DNA of 64,000 nt from Chloroflexus islandicus (GTDB lineage: Bacteria > Chloroflexota > Chloroflexia > Chloroflexales > Chloroflexaceae): assembly GCF_001650695.1 (NCBI RefSeq), contig NZ_LWQS01000038.1, forward strand, positions 1 to 64,000, written 5' to 3'. Below the pieces are notes generated by a model. The model worked only from the letters and a program-made list of their open reading frames with translations. It was not told the DNA's origin and did no database searches. Below, piece by piece: positions 44,169 to 53,954 of the stretch. Both the position numbers and the translations under genes were made by a program. The first letter of the stretch is position 1, and the number at the start of each line of letters is the position of its first letter.

Positions 44169-45452
44169 ATGCACATTCTCGTCATCGGCGGCGGGGTGGC
44201 CGGTTTAGTCTGCGCTCGCACCCTGCACCGCGCCGGCTATCAAGTAACGCTGATCGAAGCAAGCGATGGGCTAGGGGGGCGGGTGCGTTCGGATCGAGTA
44301 GACGGTTTTGTGCTTGATCGCGGCTTTCAGGTGCTCTTTACCGCTTACCCGGCAGCGCAGCGCCAACTCAACATGGCAGCGCTTGACCTGCGCGCCTTCG
44401 ATCCCGGTGCGATCGTGGCGTGGCGCGGGCGGCGCGAGGTGTTGACTGACCCATTGCGCGACCGCGATCCGGCTTCGCTGATTGGCGCCGCCCTAACCGG
44501 CATTGCCTCGCCGGCTGACAAGCTACGCACACTCCAACTCGCGATTCGCATGCGCCAACAAACCATCGACGACATCCTTGCCGGCCCCGACCGCACCACC
44601 CTCGCCGAACTCAAGGCACTCGGTTTTAGCGACCAGATGATCAACCGCTTTTTCCGCCCCTTCTTCGGCGGCATCTTCCTCAACCGTTCGCTACAAACCA
44701 GCGCCAAGTGCTTCCGCTTCAACTTCAAAATGATGAGCGATGGCCAGACGGTGGCGCCAAATTGCGGCATGGGCGCAATCGCCGAACAGCTCAGCGCCGA
44801 GTTGGTGGCCGCCGGCAAGGTGCGGCTCAATACTCGCGCCACGGCCTTGATCAGCAGTGACGGCAAGGTACGCGGCGTGCAGTTGGCCGATGGCAGTGAA
44901 CTGTTCGCCGATGCCGTGGTGTTGGCGACGCCGGCCCCCGAAACGGCCCGCCTGAGCGGGTTGCCGGTACCGGAAGGCAGCCTCGGTTCATCGTGCGTCT
45001 GGCTCGCCGTCCGCCATCCGCTCTACCGCGGCAAAAAGCTGCTGCTCAACGCCGACGAGAACGCCTTTGTCAACACGCTGGCCCCAATGAGCGCGGTCGC
45101 GCCGGGGTATGCGCCCGCCGGCTGGCATCTATACGCTGCGGCCATTCTTGGCGTACCCGACCTTGACGACAGCACCATCGTTGCCCGCACGATGGTCGAT
45201 CTGCATCGCATCTTCGTCAACGAGACAGCAGCGACGACGGCGCTGGCTAATGCCCGCATCTTGCGAGTCGATCGCATCCCCTTCGCCCAATTCCCGCAAC
45301 CTCCCGGCCTCCATCCCAACCTGCCCGACAACCGCACTGGCCGGCCCGGTCTGTATCTGGCCGGTGAATTGACCGAAGCCAGCAGCATTAACGCGGCTAT
45401 GCTAAGCGGCGAACGCTGCGCTGAGGCGATTCGGGCCGATCTTCCCCGGTGA
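44169..45452 (+). CDS. FAD-dependent amine oxidase / protoporphyrinogen-oxidase-like protein
   Basis: The 427-aa flavoprotein has an N-terminal dinucleotide fold HILVIGGGVAGLVCARTLHRAGYQVTLIEA, then GLGGRVRSDRVDGFVLDRGFQVL and a second FAD region ending LYLAGELTEASSINAAMLSGERCAEAI. The family includes amine oxidases, PPOX and carotenoid desaturases; the KCFRFNFKMMSDGQTVAPNCGMG middle does not settle the substrate. In a phototroph a pigment or carotenoid role is possible. AGAAGGAAGACGCT precedes the ATG. Confidence 0.85.
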   Translation: MHILVIGGGVAGLVCARTLHRAGYQVTLIEASDGLGGRVRSDRVDGFVLDRGFQVLFTAYPAAQRQLNMAALDLRAFDPGAIVAWRGRREVLTDPLRDRDPASLIGAALTGIASPADKLRTLQLAIRMRQQTIDDILAGPDRTTLAELKALGFSDQMINRFFRPFFGGIFLNRSLQTSAKCFRFNFKMMSDGQTVAPNCGMGAIAEQLSAELVAAGKVRLNTRATALISSDGKVRGVQLADGSELFADAVVLATPAPETARLSGLPVPEGSLGSSCVWLAVRHPLYRGKKLLLNADENAFVNTLAPMSAVAPGYAPAGWHLYAAAILGVPDLDDSTIVARTMVDLHRIFVNETAATTALANARILRVDRIPFAQFPQPPGLHPNLPDNRTGRPGLYLAGELTEASSINAAMLSGERCAEAIRADLPR

Positions 45453-45528
45453 CGAATCGGCCTGAACCATCTATAATGCATCTAACCGTAGATACGGTCA
45501 GCGAGGTCGCTGGGAAGGAGCGAGGGAT

Positions 45529-46176
45529 ATGATCAATTTCGGCGGCAAGAAAAACGAGGGGGATACGAACGAGGGCATCAGCCAAGCGATGCGCTCGATG
45601 AGCGATCAGATTGGGCGGCAGGCGCAAGAGATCAAGCGGCTGCAAGAGGAACTCGAGTCGGCGCAACAAGATGCCGCTGCCGCCGAAAAGGCGCGCAAGG
45701 CGTTAGCCGCCGCCGAGGCGCGCATGGCGCAGATGGAGGCTGAGCTGAAGCAGTTGAAAGAGCAACTAGCAGCGGCTACCACTGCTGGCGCTGCGGCGGC
45801 GGCCGGCGGCAAAAGCGCGGGTGCTCCGGCAGAGAGCGGCAGCATCGCGAGCGCCATTTCCAGCGCTCTCGGCAGTGGCGGCGCAGTCAAGATCGGCCCT
45901 AGCACGCCGGCTCCTGCTGCGGCTGCGCCAGCAGCCGGCGGCTTGCAGATAGGTGGCGTGGCCTACGTGCAAAAGGCCGGCGGCAAGAACTTGCGTCTGC
46001 GTAATGCTCCCGGCCTTGACTCAACCGTGCTTGATGGGTTGCCCCCCGGCACGCAGTTGACTTTGCTGGCCGGCCCGCAAGAGAAAGACGGCTATCCGTG
46101 GTGGCGCATCCGCACCGCCGATGGCCGTGAGGGGTGGGTAGCCGGCACCGAATTGGTGACTACGCCGGAACATTGA
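45529..46176 (+). CDS. coiled-coil protein with C-terminal SH3b domain
   Basis: The 215-aa product has a charged start, a ~60-residue coiled coil (ISQAMRSMSDQIGRQAQEIK...EELESAQ and MAQMEAELKQLKEQLAA), an Ala/Gly-rich linker, and a C-terminal bacterial SH3 domain (KNLRLRNAPGLDSTVLDGLPPGTQL, WWRIRTADGREGWVAG). SH3b domains bind peptidoglycan or protein partners. No signal peptide is evident. GGAAGGAG precedes the ATG. Confidence 0.85.
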   Translation: MINFGGKKNEGDTNEGISQAMRSMSDQIGRQAQEIKRLQEELESAQQDAAAAEKARKALAAAEARMAQMEAELKQLKEQLAAATTAGAAAAAGGKSAGAPAESGSIASAISSALGSGGAVKIGPSTPAPAAAAPAAGGLQIGGVAYVQKAGGKNLRLRNAPGLDSTVLDGLPPGTQLTLLAGPQEKDGYPWWRIRTADGREGWVAGTELVTTPEH

Positions 46177-46266
46177 TCGTAATGCCGATCAACGCCGGGC
46201 CGTATGGTCAGGCGTTGATCAGGTGATTGGCGTCGCACGACCGTGGGTGGCGCCGCACAATTATGG

Positions 46267-46294
46267 GTAGAGCCGCACAGCCGTGCGGCTCTAC
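46267..46294. terminator. perfect 12-bp hairpin between convergent genes
   Basis: GTAGAGCCGCAC pairs with GTGCGGCTCTAC across AGCC, 6 bp from the 3' end of the MacB-like permease gene and 91 bp after the SH3 gene. Bidirectional terminator is likely. Confidence 0.65.
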
Positions 46295-46300
46295 GGTTGG

Positions 46301-47551
46301 TTATTCGTACCGTAATGCCTCGATTGGCGGCAACAACGCTGCCCGGCGGGCCGGGTAATATCCGAACCCGATCCCGATCGCCGACGCAAACCCCAACGCC
46401 AGCGCAATCCCGATCCACGAAATGCCGGTGTTGATCCCGCTGGCAGCGCTGATCAGCCACACGATGCCGATCGCGCCGATCACGCCGATCAAGCTACCGA
46501 CCAGACTGAGCGCCACCGCTTCCATCACAAACTGGCCGAGCACATCACCATCGCTGGCCCCCAGCGCCTTGCGCACGCCGATCTCGCGGGTGCGTTCGGT
46601 CACTGCTACCAGCATAATGTTCATAATCCCAATCCCGCCGACGACCAGACTAATGCCGGCGACCACCGCAATAAACCCGGTGATGGCGGTGCTAATCCCG
46701 GCCAGCACATTCAGCGCCTGCGTCGGCGTTTGCAGGTTGAAGTCATTGATCACACCCTCCGGCACATTGCGCGCCGCGCGCAGGGTGCTCTCGATCAAGG
46801 CCACCGCCTCATCAAGCTGCTGCTCGCTCTGCAAGCCGAGCAAAACGCTGCTCATGCGCAGACCCCGTCCCGGCAGATCGAGATCACCGATCAGGCGCAA
46901 GCGCATCGTGCTGACCGGAGTAAAGATGCGGCCATCGGTCGAGAAGGGGCCGCCGTTTTCGTTAATGATGCCGACAATCTCAATCGGCTGGCCATTGACC
47001 TCAATCGTCTGCCCAATCACATTGCGCAGCGCGGCTTTGTCAGCGCCGAACAGATCGCGCGCCACCAGCCATCCCAACACGCCGACCCGCGCGCCTTCCG
47101 CTTCATCTTCCGGGGTGAGGAAGCGGCCATATAACATCGGTGTGCGCTGCACTTGCGGGTAATCGGCGCTGGTACCGACCAGCAGCGTCTGCAAGGCGAC
47201 CGCGCCGGCGCGAGCCTGCGTGCTGACCGTGATCTCCGGCGCGATGGCGCGGAACAGATCAGGCCGGTTGGCGACCATCGTCTCGAGCACCTGATAATCT
47301 TGCACCGAGAGCAAGCCGTAGCCGGGCACGTCACGCGCACCCTTCGCCCGCGGATCACCCGGCGTCACCGCGATCCGGCGGGTGCCGAGATCGACAAACT
47401 GCTCGAAGACTTGGCCTTGCAGCGCATTGCCGAGCGAGAGCACCGCGACCAGTGTGCCGGCGCCGATGATCACACCAAGCATGGTGAGCAGTGAGCGAAA
47501 TTTATTGGCGCGCAGGCTATCAAAGGCCATGGCGATCAATTCGGTGAACAT
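46301..47551 (-). CDS. MacB-like ABC transporter permease
   Basis: The product is 416 aa from ATG 47551 (GAGGGAACCT upstream). It has the MacB/FtsX fold: an N-terminal TM helix (FRSLLTMLGVIIGAGTLVAVLSLG), a large extracellular MacB_PCD domain (IAVTPGDPRAKG, GRFLTPEDEAEGARVGVLGWLVA), and three C-terminal TM helices with TERTREIGVRKALGASDGDVLGQF. It works with the ATPase and HlyD-like genes upstream as a tripartite-type efflux or lipoprotein/peptide exporter. Last gene of the TetR-controlled operon. Confidence 0.93.
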   Translation of the reverse strand: MFTELIAMAFDSLRANKFRSLLTMLGVIIGAGTLVAVLSLGNALQGQVFEQFVDLGTRRIAVTPGDPRAKGARDVPGYGLLSVQDYQVLETMVANRPDLFRAIAPEITVSTQARAGAVALQTLLVGTSADYPQVQRTPMLYGRFLTPEDEAEGARVGVLGWLVARDLFGADKAALRNVIGQTIEVNGQPIEIVGIINENGGPFSTDGRIFTPVSTMRLRLIGDLDLPGRGLRMSSVLLGLQSEQQLDEAVALIESTLRAARNVPEGVINDFNLQTPTQALNVLAGISTAITGFIAVVAGISLVVGGIGIMNIMLVAVTERTREIGVRKALGASDGDVLGQFVMEAVALSLVGSLIGVIGAIGIVWLISAASGINTGISWIGIALALGFASAIGIGFGYYPARRAALLPPIEALRYE

Positions 47552-47591
47552 AGGTTCCCTCTGTCTATCGATACGTTGCAACGGTTCGCGG

Positions 47592-48401
47592 TTACGGTGT
47601 GGGCGTTTCGCCGTTCGGACGGCGCATCACGGGCACCGGCACCGGCTCAAGGCCGCGGGTGCGCTCAACCTCTTCCAACACCTCGACGCCGTAGTACTCG
47701 CTGAGAATGTTGTCAACCAGCCGCCCGTCGCGCAGGCCGATCACCCGATCCATGTGGCGGCCAATTTCAGGATCGTGGGTAACGATGATGATCGTGCGCC
47801 CCTGATCGCGGTTCAATTGGCGGAACAGAGCCAAGATCTCGGCGCCGGTGCGCGTATCAAGCGCGCCGGTCGGTTCATCGGCCAGAATGATCGCCGGGTC
47901 ATGCACTAGCGCGCGGGCAATCGCGACCCGCTGCTTCTGCCCACCCGACAGCGTATTGGGCAGGCTGTCGAGCTTGTGGCCCAAACCGACCGCTTCCAGT
48001 GCGGCCCGTGCGCGCGCGGCTCGCTCGCGGGCGCCGATCCGCCCGTACACCAGCGGCAATTCAACATTCTGCTGCGCGGTGAGGCGCGGCAACAGGTTGA
48101 AGTTTTGGAACACGAACCCCAACTTGCGATTGCGGATGCGCGCTTGCTCGTGCCGGGTCAAGCATGAGGCATCGATCCCGTCGAGGATGTATTGGCCAGC
48201 GGTCGGGCTGTCGAGCAACCCGATCAACGTCATCAGCGTGCTCTTGCCGCTGCCCGATGGCCCCATAATCGCAACCATCTCGCCTTCGGCAATCGTCAAG
48301 CTAATGTCGTCAAGAGCGAGGAACTCGCCATCACCGGTCGGGAAGGTCTTGCGAATGTTCCGTAATTCAACGATCGGGCGGCTCACATATTCGGTCGTCA
48401 C
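47592..48401 (-). CDS. MacB-type ABC transporter ATP-binding protein
   Basis: The product is 269 aa from GTG 48401 (GGGAG 8 bases upstream). Walker A is IMGPSGSGKSTLM, Q-loop FVFQNFNLLPRLTAQQNVELPLVY, signature LSGGQKQRVAIARAL, Walker B AIILADEPTGALD, H-loop IIVTHD. It belongs to the LolD/MacB group. A ~40-residue C-terminal extension (VEVLEEVERTRGLEPVPVPVM in pieces) is not typical and may contact partners. Confidence 0.94.
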   Translation of the reverse strand: MTTEYVSRPIVELRNIRKTFPTGDGEFLALDDISLTIAEGEMVAIMGPSGSGKSTLMTLIGLLDSPTAGQYILDGIDASCLTRHEQARIRNRKLGFVFQNFNLLPRLTAQQNVELPLVYGRIGARERAARARAALEAVGLGHKLDSLPNTLSGGQKQRVAIARALVHDPAIILADEPTGALDTRTGAEILALFRQLNRDQGRTIIIVTHDPEIGRHMDRVIGLRDGRLVDNILSEYYGVEVLEEVERTRGLEPVPVPVMRRPNGETPTP

Positions 48402-48512
48402 AGAAGTCTCCCTTCTGAATAGTGTTTGCTGGATGCCGGGGTTGTGACGAGGTTTCGCGCTCGCGTCACAACCCATCTCGTTTCGTGCGGGTCAACTGCG
48501 CGGCCATCGTCA

Positions 48513-50273
48513 CTAGCGCACGACAACCTGCTCGCCTTCGGCCAGACCGCTCTGAATCTCGACCATACCGTTAGCGCGCAAGCCTACCAACACCGAGCGT
48601 TCCGTCAGCTTGCGCTGGCCATTCTCATCCGTCGTCACCACTTCAACCAGCGTCTTCGCGCCCATGTTGCGTACTGCTGTAGCCGGGATTTGCAACACAT
48701 TACTGCGAGTTGCGGCAATAATCGCGGCGCTGGTGGTCATACCGGGGCGCACCGGTTGGCCGGCGGGGTCGAAAGCCACCGTGACGCGATAGGCGGTGAC
48801 GGCGCTGGTACCGGCGGGCAGTGGTTCGATATTCACCACCTGCCCGGTGAAGGGTGGCGCATTGAGGGCGTCAACCTTAATCTCAACAGGCTGACCAATT
48901 GCGACACGGGCAATATCCACTTCGTCAACCGTTACCTTCACAAGGTAGCGGCTCACGTCGATCAACACGATTGGCGTTTGGCCGCTAATCGCCTCGCCGG
49001 GAGCGACATTGATTGCGGCCACTGTACCAGCGAACGGCGCGCGCAGGGTGGCTTCATCAAGCCGGATACGGGCGGCTTCGAGCTGGGCCTGCGCTTGGGC
49101 GAGGCGCGCTTCGGCGCGGGCAATATCGCTGGCGCGCGGATCGGCGGTGAGTTGGGCCAAGCGCGCTTGGGCCGCTTCAAACTGGGCCTGCTGAACCGCA
49201 ATCGCATTCTGGCGGGAGGCGCCAGTCAAGCGCGCCAGTTCAGCTTCGGCGCGGGCCAGTTGGGCGCGGGCCGCCGCGACTGCATCGGCAGCCGGCCCAG
49301 CCAGCAGCGCATCGAGATCGGCCTGCGCGCTAGCAACCCGCGCTTCGGCAGCAGCCAACCCGCTGATCTCATTCTGCACGGCGGTCTGGTACGCGATCTG
49401 AGCCTGCGCCAACGCCGCTTCCGCATCGGCTAAAGCCAGCTTCGCCCGCTCGAAGGCGCGCTCGAAATCGCGCTGCTCGGTCTCGTTGAGCGAACGGCCA
49501 GTGCGCGGATCGGTACCCTTGGCTTTGACGTGCTCCCAATTCCAATAGGCATCGCTATAGGCGCTCTGCGCGTTGCGCACCACATTGGCCTGCGCCTCAA
49601 CCCGGGCCAGCGCATCCGACTTCGCCGCCGACAACAGCTCGCGCTGGCGATCAAGTTCAGCTTGGGCCTGCGTGAGCGCCGTCTCGGCCCGCACCCGCTG
49701 CTCGCTCGCCGGGCCTTCCAGCAGCTTCTGCAAGCGCGCTCGCGCCTCTGCCACCGCCGCCTGCGCCGCCGCCACATCGGCCGGCGTCACGCTGGCCTGC
49801 GTCTGGGCCAACCCAGCCTGCGCCGCCGCCACCAACGCCGCAGCCTCGGCCCGCTGTTCGGGAGTGGCCCGCTCGCGCAGGGCTTGCACATCGGCTTGGG
49901 CCAGCGCCACCGCCGCCTCGGCAGCCGCCACATCGGCGCGCAGCTGGCGATCGTCCAGCCGGAGCAACGGATCACCGGCGGCCACCGTTTGGCCAACCGT
50001 CACCAACACCTCTTGCACCCGGCCGGGCAGGGTCAAACTGAGCTCAGCCGTCTGATTCGGCTCAACTGAACCGGTCGCATTGACGGTCAAGCGCAAATCG
50101 CCGCGGGTGACGGGGGCAAGCGTCACGCCGGCCAGCGGATCAACGGTAGAGGTTGAAACAAAACGAACGACCACGGTTGCGATCACCGCGATCAACAAAC
50201 CGGCAGCGATCAACACTGGCAACGAAAGGCGGGGAAATCTGATCCGAGGACGCGACTGCGGTAAGGTACTCAT
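48513..50273 (-). CDS. HlyD/MacA-family periplasmic adaptor with very long coiled coil
   Basis: The 586-aa product has an N-terminal TM anchor (LPVLIAAGLLIAVIATVVVRFV). A lipoyl half (VTRGDLRLTVNATGSVEPNQ, EVLVTVGQTVAAGDPLLRLDDRQL) follows, then a ~270-residue Ala-rich coiled-coil hairpin containing repeated AAQAAVAEARA-type heptads. Next come the second lipoyl half (TLRAPFAGTVAAINVAPGEAISG) and a beta-barrel. The coil is about twice that of E. coli MacA, suggesting a thick or unusual envelope to span. It starts 3 bp after the TetR stop. Confidence 0.92.
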   Translation of the reverse strand: MSTLPQSRPRIRFPRLSLPVLIAAGLLIAVIATVVVRFVSTSTVDPLAGVTLAPVTRGDLRLTVNATGSVEPNQTAELSLTLPGRVQEVLVTVGQTVAAGDPLLRLDDRQLRADVAAAEAAVALAQADVQALRERATPEQRAEAAALVAAAQAGLAQTQASVTPADVAAAQAAVAEARARLQKLLEGPASEQRVRAETALTQAQAELDRQRELLSAAKSDALARVEAQANVVRNAQSAYSDAYWNWEHVKAKGTDPRTGRSLNETEQRDFERAFERAKLALADAEAALAQAQIAYQTAVQNEISGLAAAEARVASAQADLDALLAGPAADAVAAARAQLARAEAELARLTGASRQNAIAVQQAQFEAAQARLAQLTADPRASDIARAEARLAQAQAQLEAARIRLDEATLRAPFAGTVAAINVAPGEAISGQTPIVLIDVSRYLVKVTVDEVDIARVAIGQPVEIKVDALNAPPFTGQVVNIEPLPAGTSAVTAYRVTVAFDPAGQPVRPGMTTSAAIIAATRSNVLQIPATAVRNMGAKTLVEVVTTDENGQRKLTERSVLVGLRANGMVEIQSGLAEGEQVVVR

Positions 50274-50276
50274 AAA

Positions 50277-50921
50277 TTATGCCATCCCTGTTGAAGACTT
50301 GGGCGCGGCCTGCGTGCCGGCGCCGTGCAGAAACAGATCAACCAAAAGGGCCGGTGAAACGGCGCCAGTCCAACGCAGCATCGGGTGGGCCGGCGTCAAT
50401 TCGTGAAAGGTCTCGCACAGACTAAGAAAGAGCATCGCCAGCATCGCTGGGGCCAAATCAGCGCGCACCAAGCCAGCAGCGCTCGCCTCGTGCATCACCG
50501 CTGTCAACGGCGCAAACAAGTGCTGGTAGAACGCGGCGCTCAGACGAGCGCGGGCCGATTCGCCGAGATGCTCCATCATCTCGTGGCGCATCATGCGCAT
50601 ATCACCCTCGTAGCCGGTAATCAGCAGCGTCGCCATCGCCTGCAACCGCTCGACCAACGGCCGGTCAGCAGCGGCGATCTCGGCTAACGGCTGGCGCATC
50701 GTCTCGAGCACGCGCAAACCCATTTGCACAAAGAGATCTTCTTTGTCGCCGAAGTAGTAATAGAGGGTCGGCTTCGTCACACCAGCGGCCTGAATAATGT
50801 CGTTAATCGAAACCGCCCGGTAGCCGCGCTGCATAAAGAGTTGGGCTGCCATATCAAGAATGCGCAGCGCCGTCGGACTGTCACTGATGCGCGGATCGAG
50901 CGCAAGGTTGAGTTCTGCCAT
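50277..50921 (-). CDS. TetR-family transcriptional regulator
   Basis: The 214-aa protein has an N-terminal HTH: ALRILDMAAQLFMQRGYRAVSINDIIQAAGVTKPTLYYYFGDKEDLFVQM. The C-terminal ligand domain is typical in length. It is the first gene of an operon with the HlyD, ATPase and permease genes. Its own promoter overlaps the palindrome at 50946-50961, so autorepression is expected. Confidence 0.94.
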   Translation of the reverse strand: MAELNLALDPRISDSPTALRILDMAAQLFMQRGYRAVSINDIIQAAGVTKPTLYYYFGDKEDLFVQMGLRVLETMRQPLAEIAAADRPLVERLQAMATLLITGYEGDMRMMRHEMMEHLGESARARLSAAFYQHLFAPLTAVMHEASAAGLVRADLAPAMLAMLFLSLCETFHELTPAHPMLRWTGAVSPALLVDLFLHGAGTQAAPKSSTGMA

Positions 50922-50945
50922 TTCACAAGACCAATCTCATTAATT

Positions 50946-50992
50946 CTTACCGACCGGTAAGTAATATACCACGAATGCAAAACCTTTGTCAA
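50946..50992 (-). promoter_or_regulatory. efflux-operon promoter with TetR operator
   Basis: On the minus strand TTGACA (50987-50992), an 18-bp spacer, then TATATT (50963-50968). Immediately downstream lies the palindrome CTTACCGACCGGTAAG (50946-50961), covering the probable transcription start, 25 bp before the TetR start codon. TTACCGACCGGTAA-type sites are common TetR-family operators. Confidence 0.8.
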
Positions 50993-51019
50993 TAGCTTGA
51001 ACATATTTTGTCAAACACA

Positions 51020-51446
51020 GGGGTACGTTGCCCGGGAAGGCCGTCCGGCTGCCGCAGTCCATCCCAAATCAGACAATGGACAGGGATAAAATAAACCCCG
51101 CTCCCTCGGGCAGAGAACAGACAGAACCCATGAGCGCAGATGTAGTTGATGGCTTTGGGATGCGTTGTTTTACCCTCACCCCCAGTCTCTCTCCCACTGG
51201 CGTTCAAGGGCGGGCAGAACGTATGAACGTAGATGTGGTTGATGGCTTTGCGATGAGTCGTTTCACCCTCACCCCCAGCCCCTCTCCCATTAGCGCGGGA
51301 GAGGGGAGCGGAGAGCTAAGTGTTGAGGCATTGCACCGCGATCAACGGTTGTCCGCCCTCGAACATGCAGAGAGCGCGGAAGCGAACGACACACCCGGCT
51401 AGCCGAACGTAGCGTGATAGAGCGTGCGGCAGCTAAGCTGCCGCAG
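51020..51446. repeat. spacer 50993-51474: dispersed repeats
   Basis: Degenerate copies of the ATGAGCGCAGATGTAGTTGA / GGGCGGGCAGAACGTATGA unit occur at ~51130 and ~51220, with CTCACCCCCAGCCCCTCTCCC. A TGCGGCAGCTAAGCTGCCGCA palindrome lies at 51425-51445. No gene is supported. Confidence 0.75.
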
Positions 51447-51474
51447 TCTTCACCAGCAAGAGGAAACGCAAAAA

Positions 51475-51501
51475 CCCCGCTCCCGGCAGTGGGGAGCGGG
51501 G
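51475..51501 (-). terminator. intrinsic terminator of the zinc-ribbon gene
   Basis: On the minus strand CCCCGCTCCCC, a short ACTGCC loop and GGGAGCGGGG form a strong stem followed directly by TTTTTGCG, 23 bp after the stop codon at 51524. Confidence 0.88.
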
Positions 51502-51523
51502 CAAGGGGTGAGGTGGCTACAGA

Positions 51524-51862
51524 TTAATACATTGCACGCGAATCGCCGCGCATCCGGTTAAAGCACGAGCTGCAGTAGACCGGCTTGGTACCGCGGGGCA
51601 CGAACGGAACGGTTGTCTCTTGGCCGCAACTAGCGCACGTCACCCGATAATTCACCCGCTCGCGGGCAACCGGCGCCGCGTGGCTGGCACGGCCCCGTTC
51701 GGGAGCTTCACTCACCTGCGACTTGCGCGCCTTGCGGCACGACGGGCAACGCACCGGCTCGTTGGTAAAGCCTTTGGCAGCGTAAAACTGCTGCTCTCCC
51801 GCTGTAAACACGAAATCCATCCCGCAATCCCGACAGGTCAGGGTCTTGTCTGCGAAGCTCAT
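51524..51862 (-). CDS. double zinc-ribbon protein
   Basis: The 112-aa protein has two zinc ribbons. The first is LTCRDCGMDFVFTAGEQQFYAAKGFTNEPVRCPSCRKARK (read in pieces; CxxC at 10-13 and 39-42). The second is VTCASCGQETTVPFVPRG...VYCSSCFNRMR (two CxxC). They are joined by a basic linker. The fold suggests nucleic-acid binding or an Fe/Zn-dependent adaptor; the function is not established. AGAGGAG lies 9 bases before the ATG. Its promoter is at 52002-52029 and its terminator at 51475, so it is monocistronic. Confidence 0.85.
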   Translation of the reverse strand: MSFADKTLTCRDCGMDFVFTAGEQQFYAAKGFTNEPVRCPSCRKARKSQVSEAPERGRASHAAPVARERVNYRVTCASCGQETTVPFVPRGTKPVYCSSCFNRMRGDSRAMY

Positions 51863-52001
51863 GGCTCGCTACTCCTCTAGCAGAACAACGAAGGGTTTAG
51901 GTGGCCGGTGCGTGGGGCTGCGTTGCGTCCGAACTCGACCGAGGGAATGCTCAGCGGGGGAGCGCTCGCACGTACCAGATCCGAACCATCTTTGAATATT
52001 G

Positions 52002-52029
52002 ATTATACCAAATTTTTACCGTTGTGCAA
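52002..52029 (-). promoter_or_regulatory. promoter of the zinc-ribbon gene; spacer 51863-52468
   Basis: On the minus strand TTGCAC, a 16-bp spacer, then TATAAT, giving a ~130-base leader. The rest of the 606-bp spacer up to amt is AT-richer than its surroundings, has no supported ORF, and presumably holds the amt promoter, which I could not fix. Confidence 0.6.
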
Positions 52030-52468
52030 AACCGTGTGCGCACCAAGCGGTTTGTACAAACAATCCAATCGTTTCCACATCAATATTGGAAATCCTATCT
52101 ATTGGCAGGCTAGAAGAGGCCTGTTATCATACCAACGTCAATGATTGCACAAGTTGGTGAACGCCACGAGGCGATGATTGCAAGGGGGTGAGCGCGCGGT
52201 GCGCGGACATCATCTGCGGCGTTGCAGTATGAACCGCGTGCGCATGGACGAGGGACGCTGTTCAGGGGATCATCATTAATTGCTGCGCATTGTTCCATGT
52301 TCACAAGTTCATAGCAACGGCATTGCGCCGCTTGCAATCGCGATGGAGCTCGTTTGGCCTGCGATGAGGCAGAGGCAGATGGTTTGTGCATTTTATCTAA
52401 ACGCATGGGTTACGTTCATCCATGCGCTGCATGCAATCGCTAAAACATTCGGTTAAGGAGCTGCTCTC

Positions 52469-53884
52469 ATGAAGCTTGCATGGCGCACAAAGATCGGTCT
52501 CGGTCTCGGATTTGGCCTTGGCCTCTGGTTGGTCGGCAGCGGGCGCGCCTTCGCCCAAGAAGGCCCCACCACGGCGGAACTGGCCGTCGCAATGAATACC
52601 TTCTTCTTGCTCGTTGCCGCGGCGCTGGTCTTCTTTATGCAGGCCGGCTTTGCGATGTTGACCGCCGGCCTCACCCGCTCGAAGAACACGACGAACATTT
52701 TGTTCAAAAACCTGATGGACTTCGTGATGTGCTCGATCACCTTCTGGGCGGTCGGTTGGGGCATCGCCTACGGCACCTCGGCGGGCGGCTTTATCGGTAC
52801 CGATCAGTTCTTCCTCTCGCATGTCACAGCCGAGGGTGAGGTACCGGTGCTGGCGAGCTGGTTCTTCCAAGTGGTCTTCGCCGGTACGGCGGCCACAATT
52901 GTCGCTGGCGCGATGGCCGAGCGCACGAAGTTCACGGCTTACTTGGTCTACAGCTTCATTATCTCGCTCTTCATCTATCCGGTTGTTGTTCACTGGGTCT
53001 GGAGCGGTGCGGGCTGGCTGAACACCTACAGCGGCAGCACCGAGGGCAACTGGGGCTTCACCGACTTTGCCGGCAGCACGGTGGTGCATAGCGTCGGCGG
53101 CTGGGCCTCGCTGGTGGGTGCGATGATCCTTGGCCCCCGCCTTGGCCGCTTCGGCCCCGATGGCAAGCCGCGCGCGATCCCCGGTCACAACATGTCGCTG
53201 GCTGCGCTGGGCACCTTCATCCTCTGGCTGGGCTGGTTCGGCTTCAACCCCGGTTCGCAGTTGGCGATTGCGTCGCAGGGTGATGCCGATGCGGTGGCGA
53301 TGGTGGCGGTGACGACCAATTTGGCGGCGGCGGCTGGTGCGTTGGGTGCGCTCTTCACCGCGTGGCTGCGCTACGGCAAGCCTGATCTGGGCCAGACCCT
53401 CAACGGCGTGCTGGGTGGCTTGGTGGCGATTACCGCTGGCTGCGCCTACGTCGATCCGCTCTCGTCCATTATCATCGGTTTCATCGCCGGCCCGGTCGTG
53501 GTCTTCTCGGCGGAACTGCTCGAGAAGCTGAAGATCGATGACCCGGTTGGGGCTGTGCCGGTTCACTTGGTCAATGGCATCTGGGGCACGCTGGCGGTTG
53601 GTCTCTTCGCCTCGATCCCCGGCAACACCGGCACCACTGGTCTGTTCTACGGCGGTGGCTTGACCCTGCTCATCTCGCAGTTCGTCGGCGTGGTGGCGAT
53701 TGGGTTCTGGACGGTGGCGACGGCGGCGCTGATGTTCTTCGCTATCAAGGCGACGATCGGTCTGCGCGTGAGCAAGGAAGAGGAAGAGGCTGGTCTCGAT
53801 ATCGGCGAGCACGGGATGGTGGCGTACCCCGATCTGGCTGGGACGCCGGCGGGCAGCAGCGTGAGCGGCGCGCTGGCCAAGTAA
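52469..53884 (+). CDS. amt: ammonium transporter with signal peptide
   Basis: The 471-aa protein starts with a cleavable signal ([20 protein letters not shown]...GRAFAQEG, cleavage near residue 29). Eleven TM helices then carry Amt signatures: [42 protein letters not shown], and the twin-His pore region around [11 protein letters not shown] and [15 protein letters not shown]. It takes up NH4+/NH3. No glnK (PII) gene is adjacent, unlike many amt loci. A strong terminator follows. Confidence 0.95.
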   Translation: MKLAWRTKIGLGLGFGLGLWLVGSGRAFAQEGPTTAELAVAMNTFFLLVAAALVFFMQAGFAMLTAGLTRSKNTTNILFKNLMDFVMCSITFWAVGWGIAYGTSAGGFIGTDQFFLSHVTAEGEVPVLASWFFQVVFAGTAATIVAGAMAERTKFTAYLVYSFIISLFIYPVVVHWVWSGAGWLNTYSGSTEGNWGFTDFAGSTVVHSVGGWASLVGAMILGPRLGRFGPDGKPRAIPGHNMSLAALGTFILWLGWFGFNPGSQLAIASQGDADAVAMVAVTTNLAAAAGALGALFTAWLRYGKPDLGQTLNGVLGGLVAITAGCAYVDPLSSIIIGFIAGPVVVFSAELLEKLKIDDPVGAVPVHLVNGIWGTLAVGLFASIPGNTGTTGLFYGGGLTLLISQFVGVVAIGFWTVATAALMFFAIKATIGLRVSKEEEEAGLDIGEHGMVAYPDLAGTPAGSSVSGALAK

Positions 53885-53910
53885 CACAAAATTTCCCCTC
53901 CTCCTTGCGC

Positions 53911-53939
53911 CCCCACCGCTGCGTGATGCAGCGGTGGGG
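53911..53939 (+). terminator. intrinsic terminator of amt
   Basis: CCCCACCGCTGC and GCAGCGGTGGGG form a perfect 12-bp stem around GTGAT, followed by TGTTTTTGG, 27 bp after the stop codon. Confidence 0.9.
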
Positions 53940-53954
53940 TGTTTTTGGCGCAGA

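Noticed and set aside
52397-53887. 496-aa frame antisense to amt
   Set aside because: Arg/His-rich shadow; amt is unmistakable on the other strand.
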